In this document: piece by piece, positions 12,072 to 31,285 of the stretch
Layout: every line of letters begins with the position of its first letter
How positions within the stretch are numbered: position 1 is the first letter of the stretch
Assembly: GCA_017979445.1 (NCBI GenBank)
Contig: JADQWC010000464.1
Span: 1-64,000 of the forward strand
Direction of reading: 5' to 3'
Origin: Akebia trifoliata
Lineage: Eukaryota > Streptophyta > Magnoliopsida > Ranunculales > Lardizabalaceae
DNA: 64,000 nt
Made by a program: the position numbers and the translations under genes
The notes under the pieces: generated by a model
The model's input: the letters and a program-made list of their open reading frames with translations, nothing else
Told to the model about the DNA's origin: nothing
The model's database searches: none

Positions 12072-12300
12072 TATGCATGACTCGCCAGATGGCATACTCA
12101 ACTGACTCTATATCACTTCACTTCACAATTTTAGACACCGTAGATCTGAATGCCTCCGGATACACGATTGCACTTCCCCATTTTTTTTTTTTTTTTTTTT
12201 TTTTTTTAAGTGTATCCGGAGGGAACCATGTAAAGATCTACTGTTTTGTTCCCAAACTTGTCCACTTTATGGAGTCATTTAAGTATGCCACCTAGTGAGT
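12072..12300. mobile_element. MITE of the tgataatctgac/ccacgtgg family, diverged
   Basis: Outer parts read as ggcatactcaactgactc at the left and gagtcatttaagtatgcc at the right, an inverted pair. An inner pair is tccggatacac/gtgtatccgga around a T tract at 12181-12207. Related to copies at 12786, 13124, 13885, 15137, 36000 and 62049. Confidence 0.6.
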
Positions 12301-12785
12301 CCCATTATAAAGACTCAAATTTTAAATCCGAAATATTAAGTCCGGATCCTATGCACCTAAGGTGGAGGATTAAAGGGAGCGATCCCATGTATGGTGTCTT
12401 CCTTCCCTATAGTGACTTTTATTAGTAGGGATTGAAATCTTGAAAACAAAATCAAACAATTAGGTCTTGTATGGATCATGGTGTAGATCAGATTTGATTT
12501 GATTTTTTTTTTTTTTTTTGAAAAAAATACAATTCTTTGAGTCAAATGAAGGCTTTGATTGAAGTGGACGGTCTATGACCTCCAATTTTTTAACGAAATA
12601 GTTTTTCTGGGCTACGGGACGTGGCTGTCTTTCAATAGTTTGATATCACTATAGCATACTGCAGGGAAAACTTACGGCAGAGGATCCGTTCTTAGGATTG
12701 AAACCCTCCCTCCCACATCTCAACACGTGCCAGTTAGCCACAATCCAAGTGAATGACGCCTAAAATATCTTTCTTTTTAAAGAAT

Positions 12786-12977
12786 TGTGATAATCTAACT
12801 ACCCCACAAGTTTGGAAATTGTAGATTTATAATCTTAAGAGTACAAAATTGCACTTCCCCATAAAAATATATATCCCAAGAGAACCACGTATCTTGAGGG
12901 ATGCAAATATGTGATTCCCAAACTTGTCACGTCAAGAGAGTCGATGGGATGTGGTGGGGTAGTCAAATTATCACAAC
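12786..12977. mobile_element. MITE of the tgataatctgac/ccacgtgg family
   Basis: Left end ttgtgataatctaactaccc and right end ggggtagtcaaattatcaca form a terminal inverted repeat. Inner text resembles the family: atcccaagagaaccacgtat and caaacttgtcacgtcaagag. Left half shortened. Confidence 0.65.
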
Positions 12978-13123
12978 TTTTTTTTTTTTTTTTTTTGGTT
13001 GAAGTTTTCCTGGGATTGTCACTAACGTGGCATGTGATGAGGTGTTGGAGGAGGGTTTCAATCCTCCATTGTGGGCGCATATGATATCGACTCATATTTT
13101 AAGCAATAATTCTTTGAAGAGTC

Positions 13124-13315
13124 GTGATAATCTAACTCCCCCACGTGACATACTCAATTGATTCCCTTAACGTGGGGTGTGTTAGAACCATAGATTTCCT
13201 TTCGTTGGGATACACAACAACACAAATTTATGAGGATGTGTGGTTATGTATCCCGAGGCATAATGTCTATAGTTCTGGCACACCCCATGTCATGAGAGTC
13301 ACTGGAGTATGCCAG
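13124..13315. mobile_element. MITE of the tgataatctgac/ccacgtgg family, right end truncated
   Basis: Begins gtcgtgataatctaactccc with cacgtgacatactcaattga next; inner gggatacacaacaaca pairs with the later tatgtatcccgagg. The right end stops at gagtatgcca without the terminal tgataatc complement. Confidence 0.55.
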
Positions 13316-13884
13316 GAGGGAGAGTCATGCCTTATGGTGTGGGAGGAGCATATGGACTCTTTCCTGTAGCACTTTTTAACGGTTATCAGTGTGCCACGTC
13401 AATTAGATACAAAAAAAAAAACACACTGGTTAAATTTGATTGAACATTAGAGGTTCAATGACCGTCCATTTTCTAAGTGTTGGATATTGTAGAAATAAAA
13501 TGACCGTCCATTTTGTTAAATCAGATCTAAGACTGATTTTTTTTATTTTTATTAATCTACATTGTAGATAGAGGATCTGCTCCCTTAAATTTGACCGAGT
13601 CAAAGGCAGAGGTTACTAAACCCTTTATTGTAGGGCGTTGAGGGCAGGAGAGTAGGACTGTCAATGGGCCGATTTGGGCCTGCTTTTATTCAGTCCAAAC
13701 CCAGCCCAAATTAAAGAGGTCGGCTTATACATCTCACCCATTTGAGCATTCTTGTGTCTCCATCAATGGATAGTAACGGAAACAAGCAACAAAACAAAAC
13801 ACTGTTCATCAGCTACTTCGCAACTAACGTCTTTTACTATAGAGGATAGACATATTTAGTGTGAGGGATAAGATATTATTTCCT

Positions 13885-14056
13885 CATGTGAAAACTTTGG
13901 GAATCGTAGATCTGTACGGCTCGGAGTACACTTTGTTTAATATGGGGAAGTGTAGATGTGTATCTCAAGGCGTACAAGTGAAAGGTTCCTGAATTTCTCA
14001 TGTCAGGAGAGTCGATTGAGTGTGCCACGTGGGGTAGTCAGATTATCACAACTCTT
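13885..14056. mobile_element. MITE of the tgataatctgac/ccacgtgg family, left end truncated
   Basis: The right half is clear: gtcaggagagtcgattgagt, then gtgccacgtggggtagtcag and attatcacaac. The left half is reduced to a short inner segment with atcgtagatctgtac. Confidence 0.55.
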
Positions 14057-15136
14057 TGGAAAATGCTACTTTCAACCCCTGGTTGAGGGCCTTGAGGCCT
14101 TCCATCAACATAACCATTGGGCTATTAGGGATTCCCCCCCTCCCCTAAAAAAAAATGCCTCGAAGAAAAAGTGTATTAATCCTTAGAAGATGGTAATTGA
14201 GCTTAAGAAAAAATGTGTTTTTCCTCTTATCCTAACAGTCATGTTGATGTCATCATCTCCATCAACTTAATTATTAAGGAAATTGAAAAGGACTGATTTT
14301 GATAAGAAAATTGAGGACCTTTTATATTATTTTAATTAGTCGATAGAAGATGGATGAATGGGGTCAAGGATATGTCACGGGTTTGAAGAATGGGGGAAGA
14401 AAAATTAAAGGTTTTTAAAGGCCATTATCAATTAATCTATAAGAGAAAACCAAGGACAAGGTGAATGTCATTGGTTTGAAACCATTGGGGAATAAAAAGT
14501 ACGAATTTTTATTTGGTCATTTTTCATCTATATAATAAAACATGATGTTAGAACTTACTCCTTTGTCTCAATCTTTATACACATAAAAAAAACATATTTC
14601 GAAGATAACTTTTACCTTTGCATTTCTCTTCTTTCTCCTTTTCAATAATACTTCAATTTTATTGCTTTTCTTCTTCTTCCCCTTTTCAATATTTCCTCTC
14701 TAATTTTATTATCTTTCCTTTTCCCCTCCCTTTCTTAATATTATTTTTTCTCTTTTACCCATTTAACCCCAAAGAGGCAAACTTTAGTTATTTTATACTA
14801 GAAGACAACATGTGCAAACACATATGTATCAATAGGGCTTATTTGTAATTTGAAATATTAATTAGAATGTTTTCGAAGATTACATAATAAAAAAGGATAT
14901 TTTTGTGTCGTTGTGGCTTTGCAATTTTCAAGGTCGGGCATTTGTGAGTGTGAGGCCAAAGTCATGTCACCCGTTTGAAACTATAAGGAGGTATCTCGAA
15001 TAACATAGAAATTTGTATACTAACATGAATGTGAACAGTCTCAAGCGACGGGTGGTAAGAAACTTCAACAACCACCCAATTCTTCATGGAAGTCATTTTG
15101 TATTGACTTGGAAAGTGAGTGTATAGCTCTAATCAG
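14057..15136. other. Intergenic, no gene seen
   Basis: AT-rich with pyrimidine-rich tracts (14620-14760). No recognisable coding or RNA gene. Confidence 0.4.
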
Positions 15137-15363
15137 TCGTGATAATCTGACAACCCCACATGACACACTCAATCGATTACCTGACATGATAAGCTCGGAA
15201 ACCATTGATCTGTGCTCCTCAGTAAATATGATTCCCTTGGGATACATTTTTTATGGGGAAGTAGAATCATGAATACCAAGAAGCACACAGATCAACGGTT
15301 TCTGAGCTTGTCACATAAAGTTAGTTGATTGAGTTTGCCACATGGGGTAGTCAGATTATCATG
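15137..15363. mobile_element. Best preserved MITE of the tgataatctgac/ccacgtgg family
   Basis: About 227 bp with long terminal inverted repeats: left gtgataatctgacaacccca and right tggggtagtcagattatcat, continued by cacactcaatcgatta and its near complement. The whole element is foldback-like, with gctcggaaaccattgatctg matching the complement of cagatcaacggtttctgagc. No coding capacity. Confidence 0.75.
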
Positions 15364-15530
15364 ATTCAACTCTAATTACATCTATTGTTAAGTTTTTTTT
15401 TCTAAAAATATTACTGGATTAACTCTAATTACATTCTATTGTAAAGTTTTTTTAAAAAAAAAAATATTACTGGATTAACTCTAATTACATTCTATTGTTA
15501 AGTTTTTTCCTAAAAATATTACTGGATTGT
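15364..15530. repeat. Tandem repeat, about 57 bp x 3
   Basis: Three consecutive units each begin with aactctaattaca, pass through tctattgt and a T run, and end with atattactggatt. It directly abuts the MITE at 15137-15363. Confidence 0.85.
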
Positions 15531-16110
15531 GCTGTATTTTTTTTTTTTGTTTTGTTGAGATTATCATGGTTTGTGGAGCTCTTTTAATTTGCTCGGTACT
15601 ATATATACACTTAAATACAAGCCATAGCATCAATTGCCTACACTTGTAATTAAGTCTCTAATTTTATTATTTGAGATTCGTGATTGTTGGAGCCCTTTTT
15701 TGTGTGCTTGATATTATTACACTTGATTACAGAACATTGCATTGGTTGCTTACACAGGCAAGAATTTGGTTCATTTGATCTTCAGTATTTGAATTTTTTT
15801 ATTTTATTTGATTCACTTCTAATTTACATTAATCATTCCAAATGTCAATGTGAGAATGACTTTTAGTAACATGTTTTTGGACTTTGTTAAATCTGTACAT
15901 TGGTTTAATATATATCCCAACTTAGTTCAAAAAATCTGAGATGTTATACTCAAGTAACCATTGGCGAGTTACGGTTTTAATTAACAGAACGATTTCAAGG
16001 GTCAAGCTCAGTGAAATTGTCAATTTGTGGTTTGGGTGTTGATACCTTTGAACTCCGAGGCACAAAACTTGAATACCCTCTTAGTTATTTATGAATGAAT
16101 AATGCAATAA

Positions 16111-16461
16111 GAGCAACTCCAAGGCAGGACTCATCCCTCTACCTTCCCACTCCCACTATTGTTTTGGGTAGTGGAGACCAAAAATAGTGTTTCCAACCCA
16201 AGACCTGTCCCTCATCATTTTGTCGGTCTAGACATTTTCGAAACCAGAAAAAGTTACTCCCACTTGGTTACCCATTTCTTTTGGATGGAAAAAATTCAGG
16301 TAGTTATGTTGAAAAAAAAAAAAAATTAATTTCAGAAAATTTTAAATTTGCATTGATTTAAGGTTGGAGTGCATCTCATATGGATACCCATAATTGCTAC
16401 CCACAATACTTAAAAGACTCATTTTTGGGTATGGGTAGAGAGTGCTACGTTGGAGATGCTC
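16111..16461. mobile_element. Tourist/PIF-Harbinger-like MITE (351 bp, TSD TAA)
   Basis: Terminal repeats gagcaactcca and tggagatgctc are inverted with one mismatch and are flanked by TAA on both sides (16108-16110 and 16462-16464). Inner text includes actcccacttggttacccat and tatggatacccataattgct. A second copy is in HSP90 intron 1 at 33791-34194. The 3-bp TAA/TTA duplication and the short TIR fit PIF/Harbinger-type MITEs. Confidence 0.8.
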
Positions 16462-16584
16462 TAAAGGTTAAGCTCAACTTGTCCATTTCATTGGAATGGA
16501 TTTAGTTTCAAAAGCTTTTGGGTTTCTTATTACTCATAACAGTTATATTGTAGAAACAAAAGGTTGATTGGGTTTGCTTTCCAG

Positions 16585-16767
16585 GTCAAGAACCTTCCTT
16601 GGAGAGCAAGGTTAGATGTTGCTCCTGGAATCAGTAGCTTCTTGCACTACCTTCATGAGGATTGCCTTGATGGACCTATCATACACGTCTCTGCCAGTTC
16701 TGCACACATTCTATTCTCCCATGCATGGTTGCTTTGTTATGGTAAAGCTAAGATCCAATCTTTTTAG
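16585..16767 (+). pseudogene. Receptor-like kinase fragment (part of the kinase domain)
   Basis: A single exon-like block follows a ctttccag acceptor. Its translation begins VKNLPWRARLDVAPGISSF and continues through YLHEDC and GPIIH, the pattern of the alpha-E/catalytic-loop region of plant receptor-like kinases. Where a kinase has HRDxKxxN, this has HVSASSAH, so the catalytic Asp and Asn are missing. It ends at a TAG at 16765-16767. No other kinase exons were found nearby. It is best read as an isolated fragment, possibly of an already kinase-dead RLK subfamily. Confidence 0.6.
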
Positions 16768-18390
16768 TATCCCACAATACCTAAATTCCAACTAGTATGG
16801 ATCCTATGTCAATGATGAGGGGTTTGTAATCCTTCATTCGAAAAGTTTACATTTCATGCTAAGGTGTCCCTTTCTACTAGTAAGGTTAACATGCTTTTCA
16901 TACTTTCACAATTAAAGGCATTGAAAATAAATATATATATTTTTATTCCTCGTTCCTCTTGATTATTATTACCATCTTATGTAATACATCATCGCCTATT
17001 GTGATTGAATCTGGTTCATATTCTGCTTTTAGATATAGATATGTAATTGTAACTTGCTTTAGGATTACAGGCATAATCACAAAGTTGGGAGTACAGGTTT
17101 AAAATGGCAAGGTTAAATCTTCAGAAGAGAAAATAGGAAAAAAAAACGAGAAAAAAGATGGAACATAAAATATAAAAAATATTTCAATATTTTTGAAAAA
17201 TGTATATATCTAATAATACATAAGATATTTATTTTAATTTATTCTATATTTCAAATATAACATGTTCTTAAACATAGTTATACATGTTATGATGCCAAAA
17301 AAAAAGGTATAGTCATCAACTTATATTTTTTTCAAAATAATGAACTATTGACAGTAAATGAAAATCATAACATCAAAATATATGATTATCAAATCCAATA
17401 TTCTTATATTTATGAATCACCAAATTCTTTTATGTATCAAATCCTACAACTAAAAAAATGTTTAGTTTTTGTTTTTGTTGAAAAAAACTTGTTTAAAACG
17501 AGAAAAAAATACACATGACTTTTGAAAGAAAAGAAACCTAAGTTTTGGGATTTGGATGTTTGAGAGGTATTGGGAGAATGGCCATACTATAATTTCTTTT
17601 TCAAGAATATCGAATCGCTTTCATCTCATCCATGGATGTAAGCACCATCCAAATCCGAACCGCATTAAATCTTGTTATATTTTGCGTCTTCATTCATTTA
17701 TTTTTTTATTTATAATTTCACGACTTAAAATAAGATTTACATTCAAATGTTGAGATGAACTGGTGCAGTTGTTGCCTACTGTTCGAGGTAATCAATTCCA
17801 GACATCTCATTGATGAATTCTTTGATCGAAGCTTGCATATTATCCATTTAAATTGAAAATCACGGAAACATACATCCAAGACTTATAATTTGTGAATTAT
17901 TTGTTGAATTGCTAACTATAGGACCACAATTGAGAGAGTTAGAAGGCTATATATTATAATACTTGTCTAAGATTCCATATGAATTAATTTGGAAAAATGT
18001 AAAAATGTTGCAAAATTTTCCAAGGATTTTAATTGGACAAAAGTTCTCATCAATTATTATATTATTCAATTGGTTACAATTTGTGAATTATTTGTAAAAT
18101 CGCTAACAATGGACCCATCATTGGGAGAGGAGCCTATACATTAATTGTCGATATAACATGTTCGAGATTTCATGGCTGAGTCAATAAAACTGATTGAGTT
18201 AATTGGGTTTTTGTTAGAATAATTAATTTTTTTAATAATCTAACCAGATATTTATTATGTAAATAAAATATGATCTAGTGACTGAGCAACGTAATCTGAA
18301 ATTAATAGATGCTCTGTGATATTAAAAATCAAAACTATACAAACCCACAGTAATGAGGAATAAGGGTAGGATAAAGTAAATAGACAACGC
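16768..18390. other. Intergenic, no gene seen
   Basis: Very AT-rich sequence with A and T runs. No feature supported. Confidence 0.4.
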
Positions 18391-18394
18391 ATGA

Positions 18395-18530
18395 GCCCAG
18401 TGTTATTAATCGATTTCGAGCATCTACAATAAAGCATGATTGTATCCTTATAAAAGGTCTTGTTCTTACAAAATAAGCAATAACATCCATTTGGCCAGGC
18501 CAAATGAATTTTGTTGGATTTTGGTAAATA
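18395..18530 (-). pseudogene. Degraded second GPT-like fragment (exon 5/intron 5 border)
   Basis: On the minus strand 18470-18530 reads aacaaaattcatttggcctg, then a shortened stretch ending ttattttgtaagaac. This resembles GPT exon 5 (family text N-I-x-I-H-A-G-x-N-G-L) and its donor. The adjacent 18407-18460 resembles intron 5 of the locus at 9183-11837 (attaatcaattcccagcatt there, attaatcgatttcgagcatc here). Frame lost and other exons not found. Assigned by eye only. Confidence 0.4.
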
Positions 18531-19689
18531 TATCGTATCCAAAATGAAGATGTAAATATTAGGGTTGAAAAAAATAAAAGGGTTCCAACCTTTTTGTTTT
18601 TTGAAAAAGAAAGAGAAATTTAAAAACTTCCAACATGGAAATCTTTTTAAATGCACCTAGAGTTTCGGGGGGCAGTATCTTAACAATCTAATTTGTAAAA
18701 TTTTTCTTTCTTAATCTTTATATCCGTCACCCTAATAAAAAGTCAAATTCAAATTGTCGAAAGTGACAATTCAAAGAGTTGATCTCAAATGTTGAGATTG
18801 ATAATTGTAGTAAAATTTGTCATGACTGCAGTTTGAATAATTAATCTCGATGATTTATATTCAAGCAGTGAGATCGACGATTTGCAGTCATTGATCTTTG
18901 ACTACTGTAAAAGGTGGATCTTGAAAATTGAATTAAAATTTAATCACAAAAATGATTTGAATCGTGGATTTTGACAAATTTAATCATCAATATCACCGAT
19001 TCAAAGAGGTAAAGGGGGCATTAAGAAAGAAAATTACTAAATGGACCATTCTTTTTCCTAGAAAACATTAGAGGGATTTAAAAAGAAATCCCTCTTTAGG
19101 ATGTAATTTTCCACTTTTGTTTATTCCTTTTTTACCCAAGCCCAAAAAAAAAAAAAAAAGAAAAAAAGAAAAAGAAAAAAGAAGTTGGGGAAAGCTTTCA
19201 AATTAGATTATTAGACTCGAATATCGTCCCATTTCAAGCCCTACCTGATCCAGTCCATCGATATCCCCATATTTGTGGGCCCACACTGCCTACGAAGAAC
19301 ATATTTTATGGCTTTTTTATTATTTTATTATTTTTTATATCGTCCTCCTTCCAGAGGTAACAGTTAAGTACACTCCTATGATTGACACCGAAGCATCTAC
19401 GGCCTAAAATCCACGCCGTTTATGACCAACAAATAAAATCTCAAGGAAAAAAATCAAACGGTATAGATCCTTCAGTACGCTGCTACAGTTTTGGCAAGAT
19501 AAACGACCATTTTAAATTAATTTGGATTACAAGGGAAACGATATTATCTGCTTTAGCGGACTTGTAGAGACGCCCAAGGTTAAGTCCATGAATCACTCTT
19601 GAAATTAATCTATTTGTGTATCGAGAAAATCTAACGGTTTTTAGCGTGAGATGACGTCCCTGCTGTGTCCGTCTTACTTACGTTCCTGC
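18531..19689. other. Intergenic region upstream of CBL
   Basis: Holds a purine-rich A/G tract near 19146-19185 and the presumed CBL promoter. No clear TATA box or regulatory site could be assigned. Confidence 0.4.
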
Positions 19690-19849
19690 ATTGTTTAACA
19701 AATCTTTCTTTCTGTCGATAAAACACTCAAACAAACTAATTATTGACTCTCTCCACCTCAATCAATCAATCATCACCTCTGCAAGAGGAAAAGGAGTCAC
19801 AGAGAGAAATGTTTCTCTTCGACTCGTCTCCGCCATGTTTCCTCTGAAG
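19690..19849 (+). other. Probable 5'-UTR exon of the CBL gene
   Basis: CT-rich, leader-like sequence ends in ctgaag followed by the donor gtaagc at 19850. No CBL coding sequence lies here; the next plausible acceptor is ttgcacag at 22751-22758, 31 bases before the CBL ATG. It contains two upstream ATGs (19809 and 19835). The 5' end is only a guess. Confidence 0.5.
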
Positions 19850-22789
19850 GTAAGCTTTTTCTCCCTTGTTTCTAACTCAGATAACATGTTTTTTTTATTT
19901 TTCAAAATTCCAGCTCGATTCCTCGTTTGTTCTTTCTTTCCATCTGTTTTCTATGTTCTTCACTTGGTTCTTTTTTTTTTCTGAAATCTTGCTTTTCCCC
20001 CCATTTGTTTGATCTCTTCTCTGGATCCAAGAGTTCAATTTCCTGTTTTTGTAACTTTTTTTTATACTGCGTAACTAAAGTTCTCTTATCGGATTCTGAT
20101 ACCAATTGCTACTTTCGTGAACGATTGTGTGTTGCAGTTCTTTGCATGTCAAGATCTGTAGGTTTATCAATTTAATTTTTAAGTTTAATTTGTTTTAATT
20201 TAGTGCGAGAGAGTGTAGAAGGTACTCCAATTGTATTTTGTCCCGATTATTGTGTATATTTAATCTCTTATGTTGGATGAAATTCAAATTTTAGGGTTTT
20301 GGTAGATGTGATCAGTGGAGAATGTTCGGAATTCTGGTTTGTTTAATTGTTGGGTGTCTGCACATTTTAACACCAACAATATTTAGATGTTTTAAAAAGA
20401 AGGGGATCATTCAAATCTGATGAAAAATGTATAATTATGGGTATGTTGCTGGCTAGTCTAGGGCACATTATCTGAATTCGTTAAGCTATTTTTCCATGCA
20501 TGAATGCGTTCGAGGCTAGCCAGGACACGTTGCACACATGTATTGGAATGGCTGCGATATGTGAATAAATTGAGTATAGAAAGTTTCTATATTTAGGTGC
20601 CAGATTTGATGGCATAGTAGAATTTAAGGATAAATCTCCAAGTGAGGTTTCTCACGTGCGAGGAAAGCAATAATAATCGAATTTATCAGAAAATGTGATT
20701 CTTGGTTACCTTTGCATGCATTGATTATAAGAATCACCAATGTTGTCATGACTCACCGTTTTGGACTTATGGATTTTGATGCATTCATTGAATCTAGACA
20801 TATAGAAAAAAGTTAGGAGTAAAATATCTGGTAGCAATATTTGTAGCTCATGCATGTACGAGTAGAAGTATTAGGCAGTCAACTCCCAAGGTAGGGTGCT
20901 GCGCTTGTTATGCTTTGTGGAGCCTGATGGTACTAGTTAACAAGGAGTTACTATTAATCAAGCCAATTTTCATCGATAGCTCGTACTTTTGCTTTAGTTA
21001 GTTGTTAACCCTAATTCGTTAGGGGTATTTGCAGCAGTATCCTACGGGAAAGCGTTGTATTTCTGGATATTTGATCATAGTGAAATTGGTGTGGATCCGT
21101 AGATGTGCCTCAATCCTAGAGGGAACCATGTAAATTGGTATGTCGTGTTTGCATCTTTGATCTCTTTATTTATTTTCTTTGTTTTTTTTGCTATTGTTAT
21201 TTTTTGTGATCATTTTGTTAAGACATAATTGAATAGAGGACCACATTAATAGGGGTATATTTCTATTATTCCAAGCAAATAATTATTGATTATGCAGATC
21301 TATAGATGTCTTCGTTCTCGTGACATTTGTCTTTCCAGCTAATGAATGCTAGAAAGATGAGACTCCATCTGTCCAAATGTGCCATTTTTCCTTTTATATA
21401 TATATAGTTTTGGTTGTATGACTTGTTTATGTAGTGTATGTTACTTTGACAATGGATTTTTCATTAGCAAAGCATGTGGATAAGATGAATGCCAACCATG
21501 TAGAACTCTCTAGTGGTACAGGAGTATATTCCATTTAGCTAGAAATTTGGTCCGATGAGGATTTATTTTGCATTCATTTTATGTTGTGCATGTGTTTTTG
21601 GTTACTTAAGTTCCGTAATCTAACAGCTATTATGACAACTGCATAGATGATAGAGGGGTTGTCTAGTTTTAAGGAAACCCATTACAGGGATTTAAGTCGG
21701 AAGGGTCTGGTGATTTGCATCCAAGAAGATTCTAGATGCCATCATGATACAATATTCTAGGCATCGACCAGTAGGTGGTATTTTAGTATATAATTTCCAG
21801 TTTGTTATCTGATTTTAATTATTGTTGGTTGTCATACATCTGAAAAAGGAACTTGGAGAACTTTTTATGGGATCCAGCTATGGATCTAGTACTTCATTCT
21901 TTTATTATTATACTTGGCTAAAGATATTAGGTCTGTTTTGATCAAGATGTGATTTTTCCCCTATTATAGCAGCATTTGTTGTTATTTATTTTAGTGGGAT
22001 AATTCAACCATATTAGTCTCGCATTTTTGTGCATTTGACTTGCTATTTCATTCTTTTCCATTAATTTCATTTGTTTTTGTTTATGGCTTCTTTCTCCTCT
22101 GTTATGCATCATTAAAGTCTTTTTCTTGCTCATTATCAAGAATTTCTGTTTGGATAGAACAAATTGAAAAGAGATCAACGAATCCCAAAAGCCACCCAGC
22201 CATAAAGAAACTTGCCATTTTTTTTAAGATCTAAATTATATATTTTCTATATAGGCATGGATAAGAGGAGGATGATTCTTATCGAAACTTGTTTGTAAGT
22301 GATTATTCTTTTCTCTGTTTTTTTGGTAGATATCTTGTATTCTTTTATACCCATAATGTATGAGGATTTCATTCAAGGCGAAAAGTCTATATCTTGCATT
22401 CCGCAAGATATTTTCCAAATTAGGGTTGGGAATGTCATAACATGATGTTCTAATCTCCAAGGATTTTACTCTAATCCTGCATACGATTTTTTACATTTTT
22501 TTTTTCCGTTGTAATCTTGAATTATCTTTAGCTGTTGAAAGGGTTTTAGGATCTGGCAATAATGAACATCTTCATTTCATTGTCAACAACAGGTAAAGTT
22601 TTGAGTTCACCCTCAGGTTTCTATGATCCCTTGCATTCGGGCTTGGGTTATTGGAAGCAGTAAATGGTCAAAAGGTCCTTACTGTTTTCTAGCCATATAT
22701 GGATTTTTGTCTTTATTAAAGTGGCCTGAACAAAGCTTCATATTTTCCTTTTGCACAGGTATGGAGTGTTCTGACGTGGGAGGAATATC

Positions 22790-29863
<7,074 letters not shown>

Positions 29864-30109
29864 GGTTTTGTGTCTAGTTTTATGTTCTGTGGGTCTTTGT
29901 TAAAGATGGTTTGTTTATTTCTAGACAATGTTTATCTCCTTAAGTTTAAAGGGCCCAGAAATAGCTTTCGTATCAGATTGCTGAATGTTTGGAAGAAGTT
30001 TGTGTTTTCTATTTTCAATCGCTGCACTTTCTTTGGTAGATGATGGTGACAACTTAAATTAATAGAAATGCATATCTAAGTGTTCTTCATGAGAAAAAAA
30101 TAATTGTGG

Positions 30110-31285
30110 ATTGAGAGCCCCTGCACTTTTTAACTGTTTTCTCTTGTTAAACATCCGTACTGTATTTTTGAGATTCCAAAGATTTTTATTTTTGTTTGTG
30201 TGGAGGAGAATGGTGAAAAGCTGTTGTAAAATTAATCCAAGCAATCGGGATGAGGATTTGCTGAGTTTAGATATCTAGGTAACTTGTACGGGTCCTTTTT
30301 GACTGCAAGGAAATCTTTTGGCCTGAATTTTCTACCATAGCTTATAGAGGGTGATATGAAGTTTCTGGATTTTGTGGTGTGCGGTAACAAACCAAATGAT
30401 ATTTAATCACTAACAAAGCGGATCAGGTGAAACAATTCACTGGATGTTAGAGAGAAAAGTGGCTTATTAGCTGCTGCTCTTAACTTGAATCTCCAAGAAT
30501 GCGGCTTGAGCTTGGTATTGTTTTTATCATTGTTCATAATTGATTCCTTATATTTATTAGGAAATAAATTATTCCACAATTTAGAGCGTAGGGTACATCA
30601 TGATTTATGCAGAATTATTTTCAGAAAATGTTGGCCTTCCATAAATGTTGTAAACTTCCAATTTTTCACCACTAAAAAAACACATAAATAAACGCAACAA
30701 TGTTTTAGTAATTTTCCCTTCAAAACACAACGTATCCTAATTTGAGACTTCAGATGCCTCTTAGTTCGTAAAATGGACGTCACAGGGACACCCATCTGCT
30801 GAAAATTTAAAAGAAAGAAGAGTAAATAATGAGATTAGAAAGAAGAGTAAATAATGAGACTAGGTAGGCTTGCCTCCTGCTCCTGCAAGTGTTTGCTCTC
30901 CACCATTACATAGAAACAAAAGGCAAAGGTAAAAATGGTATGTATGACCCATTTAAAAGTGTGCCATTGTGCAATCTCCAAATCTGTTAAAACCAACTGC
31001 AATCAGCCTGTTTTTCCCTCCTACCAACCTGAATCTTTGATTCAACCAACTCAAAATGGTGCCGACAAATCAGTGCATCATTACATGTAATAGAACCATT
31101 ATAAGCAATCATCCATAACCAAAATTAATAACCCACTAAAACCAAAAGCAAATATAGTAGACTAGTAAAACAGGTAACATTACCCCCCCCCCCCTCCCCA
31201 CTTAAACGAAGTTCTTCCCAACTAAAATAGTAAAAAGTAAAAACATTTAGAAAATCTCAATAAAATTAGGAACCACCCACAACAT
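30110..31285. other. Space between convergent CBL and HSP90, including both 3' UTRs
   Basis: No gene. The CBL 3' UTR probably lies in the first few hundred bases and the HSP90 3' UTR just right of 31200. It contains a C run at 31184-31194. Confidence 0.5.
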
